Source of the DNA: Nocardia uniformis NBRC 13702
Lineage (GTDB): Bacteria > Actinomycetota > Actinomycetes > Mycobacteriales > Mycobacteriaceae
Direction of reading: 5' to 3'
DNA: 64,000 bases
NCBI RefSeq assembly: GCF_001613345.1
Contig: NZ_BDCE01000005.1
Location: 1-64,000 of the forward strand
A program made the position numbers and the translations under genes. This document shows positions 16,050 to 23,941 of the stretch, piece after piece (positions within the stretch are counted from its first letter, which is position 1; each line of letters starts with the position of its first letter). The notes under the pieces were generated by a model. That model worked only from the letters and a program-made list of their open reading frames with translations. It had not been told where the DNA came from and ran no database searches.

Positions 16050-16617
16050 CAGACTCGACCGTCCTCTCTCATCCCGCCCGGAACCACCTTCGTTGTACGC
16101 CTCGGCACCGACATGTATCGGTATCTGTCGCGGCGTTGCGAGCGCGCGTCGGCAAACGCTTGGTGCCGAGCGCTGGGTACGTGAGACCGTGCCATCCCGG
16201 GTCCGTGGTCACGGCACTGGAGCGAACCTAGGCGACCGTCCGGGTGCCCGCCAAACCGACCTGTGCACATAACTGGGGACAACGTGGGCATTGTTCACCA
16301 GCTGTTGTGCACCCCCTGTGTATGACCTGGGGAGAAACTTCGGCGGAATACATCAATCCGCAGGTAGCGGCCGGTTTCACACTGTTCGCAACTGTGGATC
16401 AATTCGGTGCGGCGTGTCGCTGGACATGAACATTCGGGCGTGTTGGATGAACAGCATCCGTCATGATGTGGCTTGCGACACAACCAGGAGGGTCGGTTTG
16501 CTAAGTCATCCACAACCCCGGCAAACACCGAGAAGCGGCAAATGTTCCACCGACCCGACGAGCACCGGCAATGTGCGAAAGCCAATCACCAGCAAACCAC
16601 AAAAGGGGCAAACAGAA
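16050..16617. other. Intergenic region between rplI terminator and dnaB
   Basis: No gene is supported here. The region has an inverted repeat CTCGGCACC / GGTGCCGAG about 60 bp apart near 16110-16180. It also has two sites one mismatch from the DnaA box TTATCCACA: TGTGGATCA at 16393-16401 (read on the minus strand) and TCATCCACA at 16506-16514. It must contain the dnaB promoter, but no convincing -35/-10 was found. Confidence 0.5.
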
Positions 16618-16653
16618 CCGGAGGCCACCTCCGAGATTGAAGATGGCCTCCGG
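16618..16653 (-). terminator. Intrinsic terminator of the rpsF-ssb-rpsR-rplI operon
   Basis: CCGGAGGCCA and TGGCCTCCGG form a perfect 10-bp stem around a 16-base loop. On the minus strand it is followed by TTCTGTTTG and then CCCCTTTT, a U-rich tail. It lies 20 bases after the rplI stop. Confidence 0.8.
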
Positions 16654-16672
16654 TCGACGCCTTACCCCGCAA

Positions 16673-17128
16673 TTACTCGGCGGCAGCGACCTGCAGGTCG
16701 AACTTGGCGACCACGGACGGGTGCAGGTGCACCACGACATTGTGCTTGCCAGTGGACTTGATATGCGCCTTCGGCAGCTCGATGCTGCGCTTGTCCACAA
16801 CCGGACCGCCGGCGGCCTTGATGGCCGAGGCGACGTCGGAGGTGGTCACCGAACCGAACAGCTTGCCGGTGCCAGCGGTCTTGACAGACAGCGACACGGC
16901 AGCCAGGCCCTCAATGGCCTGCTTCAGCTCGTTGGCGTGGTCGAGGTCGCGCACCTTACGGGCGTCCTGCGCCCGGCGGATGCCCTCGACCTGCTTCTCC
17001 GCACCGCGGCTGGCAACGATCGCCAGGCCGCGGGGCAGCAGGTAGTTACGGCCGTAACCGTCTTTGACCTCAACGGTGTCGCCGGGCGCACCGAGGTTGT
17101 CCACATCAGCAGTCAGAATCAACTTCAT
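16673..17128 (-). CDS. rplI: 50S ribosomal protein L9
   Basis: 151-residue bL9. It begins [20 protein letters not shown] and carries the family signature [17 protein letters not shown] near residues 24-40. The long connecting helix ([20 protein letters not shown]) leads to a C-terminal rRNA-binding domain with [19 protein letters not shown] and [16 protein letters not shown]. The length matches actinobacterial L9. It is the last gene of the rpsF-ssb-rpsR-rplI operon, 17 bp after rpsR, and is followed by an intrinsic terminator. Confidence 0.97.
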   Translation of the reverse strand: MKLILTADVDNLGAPGDTVEVKDGYGRNYLLPRGLAIVASRGAEKQVEGIRRAQDARKVRDLDHANELKQAIEGLAAVSLSVKTAGTGKLFGSVTTSDVASAIKAAGGPVVDKRSIELPKAHIKSTGKHNVVVHLHPSVVAKFDLQVAAAE

Positions 17129-17145
17129 CGCTGTGCTTTCCCTTC

Positions 17146-17397
17146 TCAGCGAGCCGTGGAGACGTAAGGCAGCAGGGCCACCTCACGCGAGTTCTTGACG
17201 GCAACAGCGATATCGCGCTGGTGCTGGACGCAGTTGCCCGTCACCCGACGAGCGCGGATCTTGCCGCGATCGGAGACGTACTTACGCAGCATCGTCGTAT
17301 CTTTGTAGTCGATATTGACGGTGCCGGACTTGGCTTCCTTGCAGAACGCGCAAGCCTTCTTCTTCAGCACCTTTTCGCGCGCCGGTGCTTTGGCCAT
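17146..17397 (-). CDS. rpsR: 30S ribosomal protein S18, Cys-containing form
   Basis: 83-residue bS18. [20 protein letters not shown] holds a CxxC pair, and [20 protein letters not shown] gives the third Cys and the His, so this is the zinc-binding (C+) paralogue. Actinobacteria often also carry a Cys-free copy for zinc starvation, which is not in this window. [19 protein letters not shown] is the conserved rRNA-binding core. Two ATGs are six bases apart; GGAG is nine bases before the second (17397), which is used, and only three before the first (17403). It is in the ribosomal operon between ssb and rplI. Confidence 0.96.
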   Translation of the reverse strand: MAKAPAREKVLKKKACAFCKEAKSGTVNIDYKDTTMLRKYVSDRGKIRARRVTGNCVQHQRDIAVAVKNSREVALLPYVSTAR

Positions 17398-17446
17398 GGT
17401 CATCTACTCCGTAGTTTCGGGAGCCTTCAGGCTCCAATGCCGTTGT

Positions 17447-18007
17447 TCAGAACGGCGGTTCATCGTCCATATGCCCGCCCCCGAAGGAGCCGGCCGCGGG
17501 CGCGCTGCCCCATGGGTCGCCGCCGCCAGAGCTTTGCTGCTGGCCGCCACGAGCGCCGCCACCACCGGAAGAGTTGGAGTTGGCCGAGTTGCCGCCGCCC
17601 CCACCGCTGCCGCCGCCGAAGCCGCCGCCCCCACCGCCACGGGTGGTCTTGGCGATCTTCGCGGTGGCGTACTTCAGCGAGGGACCGACTTCGTCGACCT
17701 CGAGCTCGACGACCTGACGCTTCTCACCCTCGCGGGTTTCGTAGGAGCGCTGCTTGAGTCGCCCGCTCACGATCACTCGTGAGCCTCGGGTCAGGCTCTC
17801 GGCGACATTTTCCGCAGCGTCACGCCAGATGTTGCAGCGCATGAATAGCGCTTCGCCGTCTTTCCATTCATTGGTATTACGGTCGAAAATGCGGGGAGTC
17901 GACGCGACGGTGAAGTTCGCGACGGCCGCTCCCGCGGGCGTGAATCGAAGCTCGGGGTCAGCCGTCAGGTTTCCGATGACGGTGATGACCGTGTCGCCTT
18001 GAGCCAT
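17447..18007 (-). CDS. ssb: Single-stranded DNA-binding protein
   Basis: 186-residue SSB. The OB fold covers residues about 1-115 ([72 protein letters not shown]). A Gly/Ser/Asn-rich linker of about 55 residues follows, then the acidic tip MDDEPPF, which recruits replication and repair proteins. The start at 18007 has AGGAGG four bases upstream. It works as a tetramer on exposed single strands at replication forks, beside dnaB in the same region. Its position between rpsF and rpsR is the usual bacterial order. Confidence 0.97.
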   Translation of the reverse strand: MAQGDTVITVIGNLTADPELRFTPAGAAVANFTVASTPRIFDRNTNEWKDGEALFMRCNIWRDAAENVAESLTRGSRVIVSGRLKQRSYETREGEKRQVVELEVDEVGPSLKYATAKIAKTTRGGGGGGFGGGSGGGGGNSANSNSSGGGGARGGQQQSSGGGDPWGSAPAAGSFGGGHMDDEPPF

Positions 18008-18111
18008 GGTTCCTCCTGCTCTCCGGTGCAGTCCGCAGTGCACACGTTCGTTGCGCTCAGCCTAGAGAAAGGGACCGACGCGAAACGAGCGCACATGCTG
18101 GAGGACTGGAC

Positions 18112-18402
18112 TTACTTCTTGTCGAGGCGCAGCACCTTGGTGCGCAGCACCGATTCGTTGAGACCGAGCTGGCGATCGAGCTCGCTCACGGTGGCGGACT
18201 CGGCGGTCAGATTGACGACCGCGTAGATGCCTTCGCTCTGCTTGCTGATCTCGTAGGCCAGACGGCGGCGACCCCAAATATCGACCTTGTCGACTTTGCC
18301 GCCCTCAACCGTCACAACATTCAACATGCTGTTCAGGTTCGGGCCAACGGTGCGCTCGTCCAGGCTCGGATCGAGAATAACCATCACTTCATAATGACGC
18401 AC
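18112..18402 (-). CDS. rpsF: 30S ribosomal protein S6
   Basis: 96-residue bS6. It begins [20 protein letters not shown] and continues with [40 protein letters not shown] and [19 protein letters not shown]. The GTG at 18402 gives the usual mycobacterial length and sits 11 bases after AGGAGG. An ATG nine bases upstream would lie only two bases from that site. It is the first gene of the operon and pairs with S18 (rpsR) in the small subunit. A small stable hairpin in its leader could be a regulatory site. Confidence 0.96.
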   Translation of the reverse strand: MRHYEVMVILDPSLDERTVGPNLNSMLNVVTVEGGKVDKVDIWGRRRLAYEISKQSEGIYAVVNLTAESATVSELDRQLGLNESVLRTKVLRLDKK

Positions 18403-18433
18403 GGACCTCATCACCTCCTGTGGACTGTAAACG

Positions 18434-18454
18434 GCCCACGGACTGTCCGTGGGC
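18434..18454 (-). promoter_or_regulatory. Hairpin in the rpsF leader
   Basis: GCCCACGGA and TCCGTGGGC form a perfect 9-bp stem with a 3-base loop, 12-15 bases upstream of the AGGAGG of rpsF. Many bacteria regulate rpsF through an S6:S18-binding leader RNA. Position fits, but the motif has not been matched to the known consensus. Confidence 0.35.
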
Positions 18455-18628
18455 AGGAGGGTTCGTTGCGTCAGCAACCCGACAAGGCTACATGAGGGGT
18501 TCGCGAGACCGCGAATGGGGCGTACTCAGGGGTTTTGGTCCGTCGATCCCGAAGCGAAATGCCGGGGTCCGGCGGCTTCCGGGGGCAACCCGGGCCGACG
18601 GTAACCTCGGCCGCCTAGTCTGGTGGCC

Positions 18629-20035
18629 ATGCCGAACCGACCCGCCGCCTCGGAGCCGGTCGCCGACCATCGAGATGTCGGCCGTCGTGCGGGTGTGGCG
18701 GCGAATCTGGTGCCCGCCGTGGTGTCGATGCTGGCGTGCGCCGTCACGCTGCTGCTCGCGTATGCCAATAAGGCGCGGTGCGCGGTGGGCGCGGTCGACG
18801 GTGACGGGCGCAGTCTGATCTTCGACACGATCAAGGATTCGAACGCCTGTTACTCGGATATCCAATTCCTATGGCTCGGGCGCGATATCAATGAGCACGT
18901 CTTTCCGTATGTGTCGGGGGGTATCACGCCGGATGGCACACTGACCGGTGGTGCGGTCGAATATCCGGTACTCAGTGGACTTCTCATGTGGCTCGGGGCG
19001 CTCGGCGCCGATGATGATGTCGCATTCCTGCTGCACTCCGCGCTGCTGCTGGCCCCCTTCGCGCTGCTGACCGCGTGGCTGCTGGGGCGGATGGCCGGTG
19101 GGGCGGCACTGCTGTGGGCGGCCGGACCGCCGCTGGTGCTGTACGCGTTCCACAACTGGGAGCTGCCCGTGGTGTGCACCGCGGTGGCGGCGGTGTATGT
19201 GGTGCTGGTGCCGACCCGCTATTCGTTGCGGGCCAGGGCGATCGCGGCGGCGGTGCTATTGGGGATCGGGTTCTGCCTGAAGCTGTATCCGGGCATCTTC
19301 GTACTGCCGTTGGCCGTGTATGTGCTGGTCGCCGACCGCGACTCGGCCGCGGACAAGCGCTATGACGTGCGCGGCGCGCTCGCGGTGGTGGGGGCGGCGA
19401 TCGGCACGGTGGTCGCGATCAATCTGCCGTTCGCGCTGGTCGGCTATGAGGGCTGGCGGGCATCGATCACTTTCCAACAGTTGCGTCAGGCCGATATCAC
19501 CACGAATTCCATTTGGTACTGGGGCCTTCGACCGCTGTTCGATCCGAGCCTGGAGGCGGAGGCCGCCTTCCAGGACGTGGTGTCGATCGCCTCGCCGCTG
19601 CTGATACTGGCGGCCTTCGCACTGGCCCTGTGGCTGGGGTGGAGGCGCTACGCGGGCACGGGCGTATTCCCGTGGATCGGGGTGAGCGGGGCCATGCTGT
19701 GTGGATTCCTGCTTTTCCACAAGGTGCATTCGCCGCAGTACACATTGTGGCTGATTCCGTTTCTGGTGCTGCTCGAGGTGCCGTGGTCCGCGATCGCCGG
19801 ATATCTGATGGCGGACGCGGCCATCGGGATCGGCGTGTTCCGGTACTTCTACGCGCTCGGCGCGGGGCATTCGGCGGAGCTGGAGGAGAATATCGTGCAG
19901 TTCGGGGTGTGGGGTCGCGCCGTCCTGTTGATTTTCTTCTTCTTCGCTTTCATACGTGCAGCTCAACGGGGTTCGCACCGCGTGCCGGAGACGGTTACCG
20001 ATCAGCGTCGGGGCGCTCTCGTTCCGGTCTCGTAA
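18629..20035 (+). CDS. Polytopic glycosyltransferase (GT87/DUF2029-like), mycobacterial Rv0051-like position
   Basis: 468-residue membrane protein with about ten to twelve hydrophobic helices. YSDIQFLWLGRDINEHVFPY near residue 75, with Asp residues facing the outside, and GAVEYPVLSGLLMWLGAL are typical of C-type polyprenol-phosphate-dependent mannosyltransferases such as the GT87/DUF2029 group. FHKVHSPQYTLWLIPFLVLL near residue 370 is the other conserved loop. It would move a sugar from a lipid carrier onto a cell-envelope glycolipid or protein on the outer membrane face. Mycobacteria have a similar gene close to rpsF; here it is divergent from rpsF rather than codirectional. The start is the ATG at 18629, with a GTG six bases earlier also possible. 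Confidence 0.8.
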   Translation: MPNRPAASEPVADHRDVGRRAGVAANLVPAVVSMLACAVTLLLAYANKARCAVGAVDGDGRSLIFDTIKDSNACYSDIQFLWLGRDINEHVFPYVSGGITPDGTLTGGAVEYPVLSGLLMWLGALGADDDVAFLLHSALLLAPFALLTAWLLGRMAGGAALLWAAGPPLVLYAFHNWELPVVCTAVAAVYVVLVPTRYSLRARAIAAAVLLGIGFCLKLYPGIFVLPLAVYVLVADRDSAADKRYDVRGALAVVGAAIGTVVAINLPFALVGYEGWRASITFQQLRQADITTNSIWYWGLRPLFDPSLEAEAAFQDVVSIASPLLILAAFALALWLGWRRYAGTGVFPWIGVSGAMLCGFLLFHKVHSPQYTLWLIPFLVLLEVPWSAIAGYLMADAAIGIGVFRYFYALGAGHSAELEENIVQFGVWGRAVLLIFFFFAFIRAAQRGSHRVPETVTDQRRGALVPVS

Positions 20036-20154
20036 TGACCGATTACATCTCACCCCAGTAACGCCCAGCTTTCCGATCACGACGTTCTCCTTGACACATG
20101 GCCTGTCGGGGGGCCTGTCCGTCCACCTGTCGGTAGTGAAATGGGGAACTGGGC

Positions 20155-21918
20155 ATGGCTCTTCGGGAGTTCTTTGTGCGGCATAGAACGGCTTCGGCCG
20201 GTGCCGCATTGGCCACCTTGGCGGTCGCTGCGATCGGCGCGGCGTCAATGGGACTGACATCGACGACGCGAACAGCGGATACCCAGCTGAAGTCATCGGT
20301 TACGGAATGCCATGAGATGGTGACGATTTCGGTGGCCGGGCGCAATGACACGCCCGTCTCCGGCACCACGAAAATGCTGGTCGACGCGAACGGTAAGGAA
20401 TTGCCCGCCGCGCTGGCCGGTGACTACAACAGTAGATGGCTCGATCCGGTCGTCAATGCCCCGGACGCCAACTCGAACGCCGCCATTTACATCGCGTATC
20501 CGGCGAACCTGGATACCTATGAAGAGGCCGTCACCACCGGCGTGACGAATACCAAGCAGGTCATGCGGGAGATCGCGGCGGCCTGCCCCGACACGAAGTT
20601 CTCGATCGTCGGCTACAGCGAGGGCTCCGACGTGGTGCGGCGGGTCGCGATGGAGATCGGGAATCAGCCCGAGGGCGAGTACGGGATCGTGAATCCCGAT
20701 GATGTCCTCGGTGTGGTCATCCTCGCCGATCCGGGTCGCAAGGCGGGCGATGGGACGTTCATCGGTGCGCAGGATCCGAATAATCCGGACGGCTTCGACC
20801 TGAAGTACGGCGGGAAGACCGCGGGCGGTGCGGGCGCACTGCCCGGTACCGGTGGTGACTTCGGTGCCCTCAACGGCAAGATCGCGTCGTTCTGCTCCGA
20901 CGGTGACCTCACCTGCTCCGCACCGGAGAACATTTCACTGCTGACCCTGGGTATCAATGTGGGTCGGCAGATCAATGTCGATGCCCTGCAGCGCGACGGG
21001 CTCACCCCGGCGACCGGACAGGATGTCGCTGTCACTCTCGGCAATATCGCCTTGGCGGCGTTCGCCGATATCCAGTCGAACCCGAATTGGTGGACGAGTG
21101 ACGAGACCTTCCTCGATGTGCTGCTGAAGGTGTCGGATCCGGCCTATAAGCCGGGTGAGTCCAAGGCTCCCGCGAAGGCGGACGCCATCGCGGGCGAGCA
21201 GATGGCGCCTTTGGCCTATCTGCCGCAGAAGATCTTCAACGAGATCATCGGTCTCATCGTGACGAATCAGAACACCGTTCCGGTGATCATGAACGACCCG
21301 TACAAGCAGACGCTCGGGGATAACCACGAGGGTCATCACTTCGATTACTGGAAAGACGCTGATCCGGCCAATGGCAAGGACCTGACGTCGGCCGAGTACG
21401 CGGCGGCCTGGCTCACCCACCTGTCGAAGCAGGCGCAGGCCGGCGAGAAGGTCGATACGTCGGCCAAGCCGAACAAGGAGGACCTCGCCACCGTCTACCA
21501 GGTGACGGCCGCCTCCACGGCGCCGACCACCACGACGACCAAGAGCACGACGTCGTCGTCGACCAAGTCGTCGTCGACCACATCGTCGACGTCCACCAGC
21601 ACCACGAAGACCACCACCTCGACGACCACCCCGGCTCCGACAACCACGGTGCCGCCGACAACGACCGCACCGTCGGAGACCTCGAGCACGGCGGTCACAC
21701 CGGAGGCGACGACAACGGCGTCTCCGGCTCCGGTAGCGGCGTCGCCCACGGAGACCACCAAGCCCGAGACCACCAAGCCCGAGACCACCAAGCCCGAGAC
21801 CACCAAGCCCGAGACCACCGAGCCCGGGACCACCGAGCCCGCGGCGGCACCGAAGGCGACGACCACCGAATCGGACACGACGACAACGACATCCGCGGCG
21901 CCGACTCCCACGAAGTGA
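20155..21918 (+). CDS. Secreted cutinase-family (alpha/beta hydrolase) protein with Thr/Pro-rich stalk
   Basis: 587-residue exported protein. Residues 1-40 are a signal peptide or anchor (RHRTASAGAALATLAVAAIG). The catalytic part has the cutinase-type nucleophile elbow FSIVGYSEGSDVVRRVAMEI near residue 145. Acid and base are probably in VVILADPGRK and the later DNHEGHHFDYW region. From about residue 455 the chain is a Thr/Ser/Pro-rich stalk with six tandem ETTKP-type pentapeptides encoded by 15-bp repeats. Such stalks span the mycobacterial-type envelope and are often glycosylated. The family includes esterases and lipases acting on lipids or mycolate-like esters. It is preceded by the GT gene and followed by a perfect terminator. 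Confidence 0.85.
   Translation: MALREFFVRHRTASAGAALATLAVAAIGAASMGLTSTTRTADTQLKSSVTECHEMVTISVAGRNDTPVSGTTKMLVDANGKELPAALAGDYNSRWLDPVVNAPDANSNAAIYIAYPANLDTYEEAVTTGVTNTKQVMREIAAACPDTKFSIVGYSEGSDVVRRVAMEIGNQPEGEYGIVNPDDVLGVVILADPGRKAGDGTFIGAQDPNNPDGFDLKYGGKTAGGAGALPGTGGDFGALNGKIASFCSDGDLTCSAPENISLLTLGINVGRQINVDALQRDGLTPATGQDVAVTLGNIALAAFADIQSNPNWWTSDETFLDVLLKVSDPAYKPGESKAPAKADAIAGEQMAPLAYLPQKIFNEIIGLIVTNQNTVPVIMNDPYKQTLGDNHEGHHFDYWKDADPANGKDLTSAEYAAAWLTHLSKQAQAGEKVDTSAKPNKEDLATVYQVTAASTAPTTTTTKSTTSSSTKSSSTTSSTSTSTTKTTTSTTTPAPTTTVPPTTTAPSETSSTAVTPEATTTASPAPVAASPTETTKPETTKPETTKPETTKPETTEPGTTEPAAAPKATTTESDTTTTTSAAPTPTK
21751..21840 (+). repeat. Six tandem 15-bp repeats coding for Thr/Pro pentapeptides
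   Basis: Unit GAGACCACCAAGCCC occurs four times without change (21751-21810), then GAGACCACCGAGCCC and GGGACCACCGAGCCC. It encodes ETTKP x4, ETTEP and GTTEP in the C-terminal stalk of the cutinase-like protein. Identical units suggest recent slippage and length variation between strains. Confidence 0.9.
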
Positions 21919-21961
21919 GGACCGGTGAGGGCAGCGTAATCGCGCGTTGAGCGAATCGATC

Positions 21962-21995
21962 ACCGGCGATCAGCTTTCGGCTGATCGCCGGTTTT
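21962..21995 (+). terminator. Rho-independent terminator after the cutinase-like gene
   Basis: ACCGGCGATCAGC (21962-21974) pairs perfectly with GCTGATCGCCGGT (21980-21992) around TTTCG and is followed by TTTTCGTT. Confidence 0.88.
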
Positions 21996-22082
21996 CGTTC
22001 CCTTTGTGCCCGATTGTCGGTTATGGGAGAGTCGAGCCGCTGTATCGGGGCGTGCAGGGCGTCGCGGCAGGAGGGGCTCGGA

Positions 22083-23801
22083 ATGTCATTGGTGTTGCTG
22101 TCGAAAGATGCTGTCGAGGGGCCACTTTCCGTAATGGGGGCTTCGGGCGATATCTATGACATCGCACGGGAAGTATTCGGGTCCGGTGGTGCGGGGTCGG
22201 AGCTGCACCGGTGTCGCGATCGGCAACAGCGGGAGCGCCTGTACAAGCTCTTCGAATCCCCGATTACCGATGCGAATGCCATCGAATGGATCGCCCGCGC
22301 AGCCGATTTCGGCCGTGAGGTGGTGCTCGCCGCCGAACAGCGGGTGGGCTCGTCGGGGGCGGCCTCGAGTTCGATCACCTGGCCGATCGACCTGGTGCAG
22401 CGCGGCGGTGCGCTGGTCGGAGTAATCCTGCCCGCGGGACCCGGTGACTTCTCGCTGGCCGATGCCTCGCCGCTGACCTTCGACCGGTTGTATTCGGCGC
22501 TGGAGAGCCCACCGGACGCGTATCTGCGTGTGGCGCTATTGATTCGCGCCTGCGAGATCGTCGAAATGCTCGATGAGCGCGTGCTGGTGTACGGCGAGCG
22601 GTTCAGCCTGGCCGTACTCATCTATCGAGGTCTGTTTCTCGCGCCGGATGCGCCGCCGAGCGAGGACGGCGTATGGCAGTCGTCGGCGGGTATCCCCACC
22701 GATCTGGATCCGCGCCTGCGAGCGCTGTTCGATCGGGCGTTCGGCGGACCCTACACCCGCCCCTCCGCCGGGGAATGGCGCACCGGCCTTCGCGAGGTAT
22801 TCCTGACTCCTGACGGCGCGTTCTACCGGCAGGACTCGATGGTTGTACTCGATTGGCACACACAGCGATTCCGTACTACCGGCGCGGCACCGTCCGGTGG
22901 ACCGGTGCCGTCGGCGGCACCGGTGGCGATGGAAGCACCGGTCGCGGCGGAAACACCGGTCGCGGCGGGAACACCGGTCGCGGCGGGAACACCGCCTCCG
23001 CCACCGGCGACGGTGGGAACACCGTTCGCGCCGACGCCGCCCGGCCGGTCGCCTGCGACATCCCCCGCACCAGCCGGTAATTCGGGAGCTTGGCTCACGG
23101 GCATCCTGATCGGAGTCGCGGCTCTGGTCGCGGTGGTCAGTCTGGTCGCACTCAATATGCGCGATACCAGCACCACGAGCAATGTGGCCTCGACAACCAG
23201 CTACTCCCATTACTCCTCCGACACGACGACAAGCGGTTACGTCACCCCGACCGCTCCCCCGTTCGACTGGAATTCCCTCGGCAACGCGGCTACCGACAAG
23301 ACCCCGTTCACCTCGGACGCGCTACTGCCCCAGAGCTTCCGGGATTCGAAGAATGTGGAGTACACCCTGCGAGCCGGTGGCCCGAAGGACTGCATTACCC
23401 GAGATATGTCGGAGAATGTGAAAAATATTCTGTCGCAACATAATTGCGAGCAGATGATCGCCGGTTCGTATGTCGATGCCTCCGATCAGATCCTGGTGTC
23501 GATCAATGTGCTCGCCTTCCCGACGACCGCCGACGCGGACAGCCTGTACGAGACCATGAGGGGGCAGATACAGGATTGGGCGGTGTGGTGCCCGCAGGAC
23601 GGGGCCGGAGCGTCGGTGTGCGACAACTATGCCGGCTACGCGACGCGCAGCGGCTGGGGTGCCACGAACTACCGCTACGTCTTCGAATCGACCGCGCTCT
23701 ACATCAATCTGACTCAGGACAGCGATATCAAGGACTGGTTGGACGCGGCCGCGAGCGCGGTCGTCACGGAGGCCGGGCCGGAAAACTACTGGCAGAAGTA
23801 A
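22083..23801 (+). CDS. Membrane protein with kinase-like cytoplasmic domain and PknH-like extracellular sensor
   Basis: 572-residue single-pass protein. Residues about 1-265 resemble a degenerate protein kinase of the YegI/HhH-kinase type: SGDIYDIAREVFGSGGAGSE suggests the glycine-rich loop. The following VVLAAEQRVG, ITWPIDLVQRGGALVGVILP (hinge) and the helical C-lobe follow kinase order, but HRD and DFG motifs are not evident, so it may be a pseudokinase. A Pro/Ala linker with 18-bp repeats leads to one membrane helix (WLTGILIGVAALVAVVSLVA, near residue 350). The C-terminal 190 residues, with four Cys (CITRD, HNCEQ, WCPQ, VCDNY), match the PknH-like extracellular sensor fold. The start ATG at 22083 has AGGAGGGG upstream. 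Confidence 0.75.
   Translation: MSLVLLSKDAVEGPLSVMGASGDIYDIAREVFGSGGAGSELHRCRDRQQRERLYKLFESPITDANAIEWIARAADFGREVVLAAEQRVGSSGAASSSITWPIDLVQRGGALVGVILPAGPGDFSLADASPLTFDRLYSALESPPDAYLRVALLIRACEIVEMLDERVLVYGERFSLAVLIYRGLFLAPDAPPSEDGVWQSSAGIPTDLDPRLRALFDRAFGGPYTRPSAGEWRTGLREVFLTPDGAFYRQDSMVVLDWHTQRFRTTGAAPSGGPVPSAAPVAMEAPVAAETPVAAGTPVAAGTPPPPPATVGTPFAPTPPGRSPATSPAPAGNSGAWLTGILIGVAALVAVVSLVALNMRDTSTTSNVASTTSYSHYSSDTTTSGYVTPTAPPFDWNSLGNAATDKTPFTSDALLPQSFRDSKNVEYTLRAGGPKDCITRDMSENVKNILSQHNCEQMIAGSYVDASDQILVSINVLAFPTTADADSLYETMRGQIQDWAVWCPQDGAGASVCDNYAGYATRSGWGATNYRYVFESTALYINLTQDSDIKDWLDAAASAVVTEAGPENYWQK
22922..22993 (+). repeat. Four tandem 18-bp repeats in the juxtamembrane linker
   Basis: GGTCGCGGCGGGAACACC occurs twice exactly (22958-22993), with two variants before it (22922-22957). 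It encodes PVAMEA, PVAAET, PVAAGT, PVAAGT in the Pro/Ala linker of the kinase-like protein. Confidence 0.85.
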
Positions 23802-23941
23802 GCGGGTGGTCGGAAGTACCGCACGTTTGGCGGCCGGGCTGCCCGCAGACACCGATCTTCCTGAACACCGGGACGGCGGGTGCGCGGACAGCCCGCGATA
23901 CCTACCGTCGACTGGAAGCGGGGATCCGGCGAGGAGTTGCG

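Noticed and set aside
16050-16617. Possible replication origin because of DnaA-like boxes near dnaB
   Set aside because: Only two imperfect boxes, no dnaA/dnaN neighbours and no AT-rich unwinding region.
19256-20296. 346-codon minus-strand frame over the glycosyltransferase
   Set aside because: Low-complexity, charged translation with no family signature; it is a shadow of the membrane protein gene.
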